A DNA stretch of 64,000 nucleotides. Origin: Colius striatus. Lineage: Eukaryota > Chordata > Aves > Coliiformes > Coliidae. A program made the translations under genes and the position numbers. Location of the stretch: the NCBI RefSeq assembly GCF_028858725.1, contig NC_084781.1:1930513-1994512 (forward strand), written 5' to 3'. Every line of letters begins with the position of its first letter. The first letter of the stretch is position 1. The notes under the pieces are model-generated. The model did no database searches and was not told the origin of the DNA. It saw only the letters and a list, made by a program, of their open reading frames with translations. Shown piece after piece: positions 47,301-59,300 of this stretch.

Positions 47301-50300
47301 GGTGCTTTGGCTGTCAGTGTCACAGCTGTAACAGGTACTGAGAAGGGGATTTAGAGAAGATAAGATGATCATGCAGGAGTCATAAAGGGAGAGCATCCTA
47401 TGAAGGACTAGGGAGTAGAGTTACTTTGGCCTCTGCTGTCATCAGTCATGGAAAACTTACTCAGCTGTTTGTCTTTCCTGGCATTTTTATTATCAGTGAC
47501 TGTGGGCCAGTTGTTGCTTTCCAGCTCCTTAATTGCACATCTTGTTTCAGTCTTGGCTTTCAGACCAGTTGACTTTGAATTCTTGTTCCTGCCTTGTGCC
47601 CTCCTTATTGCCTGGGATGTAGCCTGTCCACTCCTGCACCAACTTCTCAGCACATCCACATTTCCATGGAAATGTGCTTTTCAGTGTGTTTTGCTGATGG
47701 CAGGAATGAGGAGAATTTAGGGAGATCCAGCCTTTGGTAGCAATGCATTCCAGAGGGGTGGATCCCAGGATGCCTTTTGAAGTGCAGAAGTTGAAAGCAT
47801 CAGCAGATCCTGCAGCTCCTGCTAGTGTCTGATTGTGTAGCAATAACAATTGGCTGGGCAGTGGATTTGTTTAGCTTCTGTGAAGAACAGCAATAACACT
47901 ACATTGTGTAGAAACCACACCACAAATTTGGCTCAGCTTTGCTTTTTTTCCCTGAGATTTGACATTAGTGCTGACTTTTAGGACTTGGAACAAGTGTCTT
48001 CTGCTTTCTTTTCCAACTTTGTTGCACGATTTCTTTTGCAGATATGAATGTTAATGCCCAATTTTGTCTGTTAAAGACCTTTCTGAACCCTTCAGTCTCC
48101 TTTCCACTCAAGTAGGAAGTTATTTGTGCCAAAACGAGTCTGCAGGAGTGAGTCAGCATCTCCCTTTCAGACCTTCAATATCTGCTTGTGGGGAAGGTCA
48201 GCCAAATATTCTGCTACTTGTTGCACCATGTGGAATTAGCCAGAACCATGCCTTTCCCTTAATTCAATCACTGGTTCATGTAATTGCATTACTAACAGGA
48301 TAATTGTATTTTAAAAAACCCAAACCACCCAAACTTGAAACCTCTAGCTTTTGTTTTTATTTTTCTGAGCAATTAGCTAATTGATTAAACTATTGGCTAT
48401 TGTTAGTGGAATTACCTGAATGGATGAATAATGGCAGTCAAGAAAAAGAGCTGGTTTGGGATAAGCCAGCCAAAGAATTTCAACAGGATAGGCATTTCAC
48501 TTGATGTAGAAGTTGTTGTTGCTGGCAGAAATGCTGTCAGGTCTCACACCAGCAGTTCTAGACCTGATGAAATGATTTCAGTGAAAGTGGGAGGATCAGG
48601 TAGGAGAAAAATCCCTGAATTAATCCTTAATAACAGAGGAAGTAGCGTTGAGGTAGCTGGATGAAAGTTGCCATGGAGGGATGGATGATATTTATAGATC
48701 AGGGCTTGTATGTGCTGGAATATATATCAAAAGAGTATTTCTTTGTAAATGGCCCTGGCTTTCACCATATGGAGAGCAAGGCTGGTGCATCCTTTGCTGC
48801 ACTTCATTTTCCACACCCATGAGATCCTCAAGCTCGAGTGTTGCACCCAGGTACATGCATTTCATTTCTCCTTTTCTCCTTTTTTGTTTTTCCCTGGGTG
48901 ATTTGTATCAAATCATATAAATGCAGCTCAGATTTCAGCTCCATATCCCAGAACCTAGGGATGGGAGGATCTAACAGGAAATCAGAGCAGCTCTCGCACC
49001 ACTCCTCAGCCTCGGCTCGTGCGTAGGACTGTGTGGCACACACGGCTGCTGCGTCGCTTGGCATGAGACAGCAAATGTTAGGCTCTGTAGTCACCAAGAG
49101 TGGCATGACTTACTGTCTAGCAATGCCCAGAAATATCTTTCTCACAGTTTTTCTTCCTTCTATATGATTTCTTTTCCCCCTCACCATGCAGTTCAATGAC
49201 GTTAGCCTCAGACTCCTCTGTACTATTGATTTATATCTTCTGGCCAGGACCAGTGGTACAGTCAGTGCTGGGGTCTGCAAAGCTGATTTGTTGCTGGCAA
49301 AATTAGCAGAAAGTGCCTGATGCCTTTTTTTCTCCCCCCCCCCCTATCTTTTTTTAGCTTGTCAATGACAAGCCAACTGCTAGCATTTATGGGAATAAAT
49401 TATGATTAAAATAATTTGCATGTAAAATGCAAATGAATGAAAGTGTCAGCAAGGAGCCTTCTGCTTTCTTCCTAGTACACAGACAGGGTACTGGCATTGG
49501 ATCAGCCCAGCCAGGCACTTGATATAAAATAAGGTTAATTGGACTAGGTGAAAAATGAAGTGGGCTCAGCCTCATGCTAATTCCTGGGCCTATGATTTAA
49601 TGCGACGTTAGAGACGAAGGATTGGGAAGGTGCTGAACCACTGACTAAACCAATCACCAGAGCTGTAAATTTCACTTCTGAGATTCCCAATGGCAGATTG
49701 AGAGGCCCCAATAAAATTGCCAGAGGTGAATAAAACCTGGCTTAGAAGCAATTTGTCAGGATCTTCAGGCTCATGTGAATTAAGAGTTGAAGTTTCATTG
49801 TTCTTTTTTTCTACGAGTTGTCTATTGCAACGCTGCCTGAATACCAACTGGGACTGCAGTTTGGTACAAGGCAAAAGCTGCCCAGTGCCTGTAAGTGTAA
49901 CACCAGTTGGTTCTCAAACAAAACTTGTTTCAGACAAACCAGGAAGCTGGTGGTACACCTCTGAATGTATCGTTTTCCTGTTGGAAGTTTAAGGTCAATT
50001 TTCTGCATTGTTTATTGATTTCTGAGCCTATAGGTCCCAGAAGGACAATGTGAAGACTTATTTTGTGGACTGCCTGTGGCCAAGAAAAGATGTGCAGTAG
50101 GAATTTGGTGTAATCCTTCAGTGCAGTTGTAGCAATGATTGACTTGTTTGCTCCTCTAGTAGGATGTGGAAAGTATTATACAGCAGAACTTGAGCCCAGC
50201 AAGTGAGAATGCACATATTCATAAAGCCAAAACCTGCTTCACTCTGGCAGTGTGTTTCTATAGTGCAATAATACCTCATCCTTCTGTTCCTTGTGTCACA

Positions 50301-53300
50301 CTTGTTTTAATATCTCCATCTGTTTTGGTTTTTTTATAGCCATGTTACTGAAGATCACCTTGTCTTCTGGAAGTAGAACCACAGTGAACAGATGAATCTC
50401 TTCAGCCAGACATTCCTCCAGTAGATCTCTCTCCTCATGGAGCACCACGGCAGGGAGGAGATGGATACAAAAGAGGAAAGTCCTCAGGTGTGGGCTGACT
50501 CTGCTGAGCAGGAACAGAATGCTGCTCAGGTGACTAGTGCATTCCAGAGCTCTGGGTTTCTGCTCAGAAGGAATTTGGCTTGGTGCAGGGGCTTAGCAAG
50601 CAGACATTCCTATTACAACCCTTACTTAGAATCTGGAAACCCAGCTTTCATTTGAGAAGTGCAAACACATATGTGGTGGATTAAAGCTTCAGAAAGAAGC
50701 TTTGCACTACAAACCACAGCAGTGAATACACAGGCATCTGAAATGAGCTGAAGAAGTTTCAGTGTGCAAATATACATACAGCCACGTGGGAAAGTGAAAG
50801 GGTATTCACATTAATGAATATTAACAAAATCTGTGGTCTGGGGCAGCTCGTTTTCGTGGCATCAGTCGAATCACTTCGAACTGTGGGTGGACCTTGGGGA
50901 AAGAAATGTGAATAATTTTTTCCAGTCAGACATCTGGGTAGTGGAGAAGGGAGAAATGTTAATTGTTAGTGACTAATAGAGTCAGATTCTGATGTCTGCA
51001 GCTAGTCCCTCTGTCTCTGAGACAATGCAGCTGAGAATTTGTAGAAGACTGTAAATGGATTTATTCTTTTGAATACATTATGAAGAGGGTGCTGCACATC
51101 ATTTGGCCCACAAGCTGAGAAACTCTGACTCTCCTGGTAATTTCCAGCTTTGAAATCTCTAAAGAAAGGCAGTTTTCAGTGGCCTGTGTTCTGTTATCTA
51201 TACAATGTGGGATAACCACACTGCTGTTTGCTCATGGCAGTTAGAAGACTTAATTAGTATTTGCAGAGCGCTGTCTGAATGTGAAACACTGCATGCCTCC
51301 TTGCTCTAGTGTTTGCATGAGGATTTCTTGCACAGAATCAGCACTTGGCATCCGTGAGGGAGTACCAGGTGTCTTCTGAAGCATCAGCTAAAAGGTGAAG
51401 CAAAGTAAATATGTAACTGTGGCATCATTTTATGTGAAAACATCTTATGTGGATATGAATATGGATGCTAAAACAAGCTTTCCTGTCTTTTCCTGTGCTG
51501 AAAATGTTTTTCAGCATGTCAAAAGGTAAACATATTCCTCTTGCCACTGGGATGAAGTAGTCTAGCTTGTTTAGGGTAGGCTGTCAATCATTATGATCAT
51601 CACATTTTGTCAAAATCAACTTGTTTGGCTTTAAACTGCTGCCCTCAACGTGACTTATTCCAGTAGTCCTTGGAATCATTGCCTGATGCTTTCAGTTAAA
51701 TGTTTCTCTTTTTGAATAGTTGAATTTTCTCCTGGTAACTGCATGTGTACTACAGAGAAACAATCTAACATAGGCTATTGCTGCCTCATGATGGGTGCAA
51801 TGCTGTTACTTGAAGCACTATCCAAGTTAATAGGTTCTGTTAGCCATTCATCAAACAGAAAAAATTACCTCCAGCTACAGAACTGTCTGAATGAAGCAAT
51901 TACCATAAATCCAGGAAGGGATATGAGAATAAAGGGAAACAATATACCAATAAATCCCACAGATACACCAGTTCAAATCTGAGCTTCCTTTCTCTTCTGA
52001 ACTTTCAAAGCATCATACAAGAACTAGGTATGGGCTGGTGCCCTTTATACTAGTTAAGTCTAGAATTGAAAATGCAGAGTAAACCCAGAAACTGACAATT
52101 TAGGTCCAGATTCTGATGTTGCCAGCATAATTCAAGGAGATCTTACACGTGTATCACACAGTGAAGTGGTTTGTGTCTTTTAGGTCACCAGGCCACGAGG
52201 TACTCCGCTTCTTGCAACCTGTGTGTCTGCTCTTGTTTCCTATAGGTCTATGTTTTCAGTACAGGATCTGTTTTGTGTTCCAGGTGCACTTTGTCCCTGA
52301 GGGGGGGACGGTGGCACAGATTGTGTACAGCGACGAGCAGGACCGGCCCTCGCAGCAGGTGGTCTACACGGCGGATGGCACCTCCTACACATCTGTGGAC
52401 ACCTCAGAGCACACGCTCGTTTACATCCATCCCGTGGAAGCTACACAGGCATGTGTGGTTCTGGGTTCTTGGCACCTAGAATGTCTTGTTTGAGATGAAA
52501 GCCAGTTGCTAGCCAAGTGATATGACTGGAGAATAGCAAGCAGTGGCTCTTAACAGTTGTTGTCTGCCCATTGCTGAGCAGGAGCTTCATGCTGTTCATT
52601 TGTCTGATGTGCAGATGTAATAATCAAAGGATGTCGAGGCCGTGAATTGTGAACTGCTGGTTATGTCACTGAAGGTGGATGAGGTTATCATTAAATCAAG
52701 GGTGTTTTCCAAAAGATGGGTAGTCTCTTCAGAAATTCTGCCTCTATGTATTCAGTTAAAAAGCTGGGAGCCATCTGTATGTCTCCAGGAAGAATCCTTG
52801 TTTTACACAGCACAGTCCTCATAATTGATAGTTACAATAACAGCCATGTCTGCTCACAGAGGATCTCGGTGTATTCAATGTGATCTTTTGTAGTCTCTCT
52901 TAGACAAGTTGTTGGTTTTCTGGACCTCAGTTCTTTCTCTTCATCATAATTCTATCAAATAATAGCTTTTATTCTCTGACAGCATGTGTTTATATGGACT
53001 TAGGATAACATGCATCTGTACTACTGTGTGAATAGATAAAAGAGGAACAGGCATGCTTTGTCAAGGATGTTTTATGATGTCTTTGCTGACAGGACAGATT
53101 AACAGTTCTGCAAAGTGCACATACTTGACACTCACAGCAATGCTGCTGTAGCCTTGTGTGTGTCTCATACAGAGATAGAAAGCAGTTCTTATCTGTTCCA
53201 TAAAACCATTCCTACATGGTGGGATGTTCTGAGAGGATGAGGTATTTTCAGGGACTATCTCCCAGGAAGTTACTTGACCAAGTAACTCCAAAACTTTCAT

Positions 53301-56300
53301 TTTATCAAAAGAGAGATGAAATTGTCACTGAGATGAAATTGTCCAAGCACTGATGGAGATTTGTATTGTGCCATGCTTTGTTTTCATGGAGGTAGAGTGC
53401 TACGAGCTCAGATATTTCAAGTTTAGGCCTCAGTCATGAAAGTCTTGTTTTTCCTAAAGTGAAGCCCTCCCATCAGGGCTGTCCTTGCAGGTTACTGTAA
53501 GAATATTGGAGCTATGAAATTAAAAACCCAACATCCTGGCTGTATCAAGTTTACATGTAGGTTAAGCCTGATGTCTGCATGCTTTGTTTTGAGGAGCTCT
53601 CTTGTGAATTTGAAGAAAGATAAGCCAATAGTCATCTTTTGTCCTGCCCTCAAGCATTACTTAGCTTGCATCCAGTCCTTGAATTTCATTGTATAGAATG
53701 TATTAAATCACCAATTGATAAAGATATTTCTGTATTTAAAAAAGGGGAAAAGAATCCTGTGAAGCACTTTAGTGATATAGATGAGAAGTGCCACATAACA
53801 GTTGGAGCACTACCTAATTTTTGTTCAGTCCCTATGCACGTAGGTCCACATGGGTGAGTTGAATTACTCTGCTGTGGTAATAGGTACATTAGAAGTTATC
53901 AAGATGAAATGTGGATCTCTTCTGGGTGACAGGGTCATTTTTTTTTTCTGTGAGTTGGGAGTAAACAACCCCAAGGCCAGTTTGATAAACCTTTTTCACT
54001 TTGTCTAGACTCTGTTTACAGATCCGTCCCAAGTGGCTTACGTCCAACAGGATGCCACCACCCAACAGGTAAGACATTCTTTATCTTGGGCCTGAAACTG
54101 TAAGGGAACTGTTACTGAGGGTAAAGGGACGTTGTTGTGGGGCTAGAGCATAATAAGCTATCTCTGCATCTGTCAAACAGGTATCTTCAGTCAGGTGCTG
54201 TCCTCTCAGGGAACAAGAACAAAAAGCTTACAAGAATGAGCCACTGTTACCTTGGCTGGCTTCTATGTGAATGACAGTAAAAGTGAAAAGAGTTGGAGTT
54301 TATTACTTTTAATTCATCTTCAATACAAACACTATTTTACTGCCCCACATCTCATGAAAAGTCTTTCAAATAAGCCAGCAGGCTGACGTGGCTGACTTGC
54401 TTATAATGTGTCATTCTGACCCAAATGCTTCCAGGTCCAGAAAAGGTTCTCAAGGAACAGAAGCTTTGCATCAAATTCTAGATTTGCTACAAAGTTCACA
54501 TGAACTTAATTTTACTGGGAAAGTGAGGGAGCCCTGGCCCAGGCTGCCCAGGGAGGGTGTGGAGGCTCCTTCTCTAGAGGTTTCCAAACCCACCTGGACA
54601 CATTCCTGTGTGACCTAATCTAGGTGGACCTGCTTTGTTAGGGGTGGTGTGGGAGGGTTTTATTGTTAACTTTCACTGGTATCTTTGGAGACTCTGCTGT
54701 GATAATCAGTTATAGCTACTTTCAGATCTAGGTCTCTAGTTCAAATTCTCTGCTTGTTGTAGAGTTATAAAATCATTCCTGCTGTGAGTCTTTAATGGCA
54801 TAAGTAAATGGAGATGTTAGGTTTGGATCATTACTAATACCATCACTAAAATGAGTATTTATTGACAGTACTGGGGCAGAGTGAAGGGTTCAATGTGCTC
54901 TGAAATTTTCTTCTTGCCAAAAGACCTTCTAAACTGTTGAAGCCCAGGTAGGAAATGGTATGAGTGACACAGTAAAGGTGTTACTTGTTTTCTTCCAGTT
55001 CTCTGAAGATGTTTGCAGTGTCATTCTGAATTTTTTGCCACATCAGTTTCCTTGCATTAAGCAGCCAAAAAGTCCTGTTTGCTTGTCATTTTTACCAATA
55101 AATTAGCAATAGAGCTGATGTACATGTGCAGTGCAAATGACACTGACAGCATAGGTGGTGTGCTCTTTACTATCCCACAGTGTGTCTCAAGGGCATGAGC
55201 ACTTGGAGTGTCCTCAGCCTGTCCTCCCTTCCAACACAGTCTGTGACAGCAATCCCAGCAGAGATGTTCATCTGCTTGTGGATGCTTCATCCCTCCTTGT
55301 GGCAGCTCCTGCCTTTGCAGGTGTTTTTTACATCAGCATTTCCAAGTGACAACAAATGTTAAACTAATAATCAAAGCTCCTCTTGTCTTTCAAAGGCAAA
55401 TGTCCTTTGAGAAAGGAATTGAAAAGTTATGTAAAAACAATGCCTGTATTCCTTGCAGTGTCTGACATGGAAATGAGAGTATAAGGGTATGTGATTAGTA
55501 GTGTGAAATGCTAATATGAGGTACAAACATACACGGGGTTGTGTGAACCTCTCATGGCTGGCAGACCTGGAGGGATGCCATGGAATAATGATGCCTTTGC
55601 TGTTGCCACTTGGCATCAAAAATATCAATAGCAGGCAGCTTGGTTCAGCTGTCAGCTTGGCAGTTTCCTACTCAGTTGTACCATTCCCTGAAGTCTCTTT
55701 GCTGTAGCTTTTAAGCTATTTTGTAACTTTCTCTTAATATCTCTTTAAACAAAGCCACTAGACTTGGAAGTTTTAAGACTATCTGCTTATGTTACGGATT
55801 TTCTTGTCTGCTGTTTTGCTGTTGGCACAATTTGCTGCTCTCAGATTTATCTGATATTTATTAAGCACTCTGCAGAGGGGCAGAGGCTTTAATTTTAGCA
55901 TAAAAGCTGCTTAATAGTCAGAGGCACAAACTAGGAGCCACATGATGGCATCTGTAGAGAAGGATGAAAAGTCATGCGAGATAATGGTGCAAGTTCCTGT
56001 ATAGATAAAGCAGGACACACAAGACAGGAAAGGTGATTCCTAGGATCTTAATTCTTTGTTTTATCACTGAGTGGGTGGGAGCAGGATGGCAACAGGCATG
56101 AATTTTCTTGTTATTGCACAGAGAAATGAGTATGAAAAGCATCAAAAATGGACAGTGCAACCAAAGAACGTGAAATCCCCAAATAATTTGGAATGCTCTC
56201 ATTTGAGTGCTGGGATTTTCAACGAGGTCATTACACCATGTTGCTTCTATCTTGGTTTGCTGGAGAGGAAGAAAGGCAAAAAGAGGAGATGCTGCTTTTT

Positions 56301-59300
56301 CCTTCTTTACCTTTTCCCTTACAGAAAACCAATAAATCTGGAGGTAGAAGAGGAAAAGACCCCAAATTACTGGGTTTACCAACAGCTAAAGAGTTTTAGT
56401 GCAGTTTGAACCCAGGCTGGATGGGACCTCAATTTAAAGCCAAAAGTGGGAGACAGGAAATGTAGAAGTTCCAAAACCTCAGCTGAGTTTTGAAGCCTTT
56501 CCCTGTGTCCCTGGATCTGCAGGTTTTATCCACCATCCCTCATAAGGAAAAGGATAATAAAAGAAATGATTGCATTGCCGCAGTTTTTGACCCAGTGTTA
56601 GGGCTCCAGGGAGCTTTGCATGCAGGGCACTGCCCGTTCTAAGTGACTGATGGAAATGCTGCAGTGCTAAAATGAGTGCCTATAATTTTTAGGTAACTGT
56701 GCTCTTGCCTGCTGCTGCTCAGAGCATGAATCCCACCAACCTGTCCGTGCTCGGCAACGTTGCCGAATCCCCCCAGCAAATGGCTCTGGAGCAGGGTCCA
56801 CAAGCAGATAGAGTAAGTTGCCAGGCACCCTTTCCTTTTAAATGTTACAAGTAACACTGATTTCATTGCTCCATTGTCTCAGGTGGTGAAAACATTGTCT
56901 GAGTGATTTGGGAGGAGATGGGAGAGAGAGAGAGAGAGAGCTGTAGTGCAGATTTGTACTGTCTTTCATAGTCTCACCATGGAACGTGTGGGGTTTATTT
57001 TTTTAGGAGAGATCATGTATTTAATATACAGAAAAACCTGTTCTACAGATTGTTCTGTCTTGAGCAGCCCCCTGAAAAAATAACCAGCCTTGAAAAGCAA
57101 AGTTAACAGAAGGTATAATGCAGACTGTCACATAGGACCAGCATCCACAGGATCTCTTTGCCAGGCTTTCAAGACAACTTTACAGCGTGTGATATTTCTT
57201 GTTCTCTACTTGGGAAACCTCATGGGTGACAGAATACTCTGTGCAGTGCATATCAATTATTTTTTTGTCTCTCTTTTTTCTTTTGTAAGGATAAACTTTA
57301 GTGAAAGAATACAATGCAACTGTCCTCCATGGTTTGTATCTAGTCCCCGTGTTATCTCATCCCTATTGATCTCTCTGTGTGTGTGCTCTGGGGATTGTGT
57401 GTTTGATTGTGTGATAGGAGAGAAAAGATCACATGCTGAAGTGCAGGATTCTCTCATTTGTACAGAAGTTAAAATATATCCTTAGGCTCTGGATAATCTC
57501 CTCAGAGCCTGGACTTTTATTTCACACCTTCTGTGAGGTTCCAGAACTTCTCTGATACCATTTTCTTCTGGGGAGAAGCGAGTCCTTGACAGAGCAGAGC
57601 TAGGTAGTGACACAGAGCTGTCCTGAGTGAGGCTGTCAGCAGCAGCGATGCAAAACATCCCTCAGCAATCATTTGTCATGTCACTTCACTTTTCCCTTGT
57701 CCTTCTTTCCATTACCAAAGGAAGCTGAAAGGGTAGAACCTTCATTGCTTGTCTTTGTAAGAATGTTTTTCCTTCATGAATCAGTTTTTAATTGTTTGTG
57801 AATTCTCTCCTCAGGCATCATTACCGGTGCATAACCAGGTGTTACCTCCTATGGAGGCAGTGGATGGTTCTGACCCTTTAGCACCTCTGCAGAATCAAAT
57901 GGGAAGCATGGAAACAAAAGAGGAAGATGATGAGGATGAAGATGAGGATGAGGATGGGGAAGACACTGATATGGATGAATGGGATCCAGATCCACCTCGA
58001 CCCTTTGATCCCAGTGATTTATGTAAGGATGTAGTGTGTTAACTCCTCTTTTTTCTTTCTCTTCCCTCTTAGTAAATGGAGCCAACAACCATTCAGATTT
58101 TGTCAGTAATAAGTAAACCCCTTTATATCCAGAGTTGTAGGCTCACACTAAGCTGCCTTACTGAAAGGATAAGCTTCTGCCTTAGGTGGAGTCTGAGCTG
58201 CTTTGTTCTTCATTTTGCAGGAGGGCTGCCCTCTCATCTTTTAAAATGTAGACAGACTATTGGAATAAATAGCCCAAGATGTTTAGAGAGAGATAAGGCT
58301 GTCTCTTCTGAGCTGCTGCGTGAGTGTCTGCCTGACAGCCTTGTCCTCTCTGACTTTGTGTTGCAGGGTGTGAAGAGTGTAACAATGCCCATCCCTCTGT
58401 GTGTCCAAAACACGGCCCTCTGCATCCCATCCCAAACAGGCCTGTGCTGACCAGGGCCAGAGCCAGCCTCCCCTTGGTGCTCTACATAGACAGGTTTTTG
58501 GGAGGTGTGTTCTCCAAAAGACGTATCCCAAAACGCACCCAGTTTGGACCCGTGGAAGGACCCCTGGTTAGACAAACTGAACTCAAAGACTGCTACATCC
58601 ATTTGAAGGTAAGGATGTGTGCTTTGACTTGAAATCTGCTCTGCCATTCAGGGAGATACAATGACTGTGGTGGATATTCTGGTGTTACGATGTACAGGAT
58701 GCATTAAGTGGAATGCTGTGAATCAGTCTCACATGGGCTGAAGCAGCATCTGGGCATAAAAATAGCAGCCCCATCTGAGAATGTTTTGCAGCCATTGTTT
58801 TGTGTCATGCTGTAACTTTGGTTAAAAAGTGTTTTTCTTCCCCTTTCTCTCCTCCTCCCCACAAGATGTAGGGAAAAGGTTTCTCTCCTTGTCCTCATGC
58901 CAAGGCATAATGAATTTGGCTGCCATCCATTTATTTAGTGGTTTCACTATAAGAATTGGTCCTTTATTTGCTGGAGATTAGGTCCACAGTCTTAGGAAAT
59001 GTCCACAGACTTGGGAGCACTGGTTCCTGATGGTCAGTGTCTGAAAGGGAAGTTGCAACCACAGGCAGGTTCAGCTGAAGAGACATTTGAAGCAATGTCA
59101 TGAGATAGGAAATGAAAGGAGAAGAGGGTCTGCCAGTCAGAAACATTTTACAGCTGAAGCCTGCTGAAGCCACAGCTTCCTGTGCCTCACAGCTACACAC
59201 CAAGTACTGTGCATGACCCTTTCAATGAATGCTTCTTGCCCTTGAAAGCCATGGAAAGGTCCACCGTGTCCCCCTAGTGAAATCTCTACCTGTTTTTAAG

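Larger units (their letters stand above)
41352..50339 (+). other. PRDM10 intron 1 (about 9 kb)
   Basis: It contains the rest of the CpG island, the TATA/CCAAT cluster at 42.1-42.24 kb and a CR1 fragment at 42.5-42.7 kb. Otherwise it is ordinary AT-rich sequence. Open frames of 60-110 codons occur on both strands (for example 46.7-47.2 kb minus, 47.4-47.7 kb both strands, 48,431-48,664 plus), none with both good splice sites and recognisable content. A polypyrimidine tract with 11 C lies at about 49,326-49,357. Confidence 0.8.

Noticed and set aside
57849..58088. 79-codon minus-strand open frame
   Set aside because: It is the antisense shadow of the PRDM10 acidic-tract exon (His/Pro-rich mirror of the GAN repeat).
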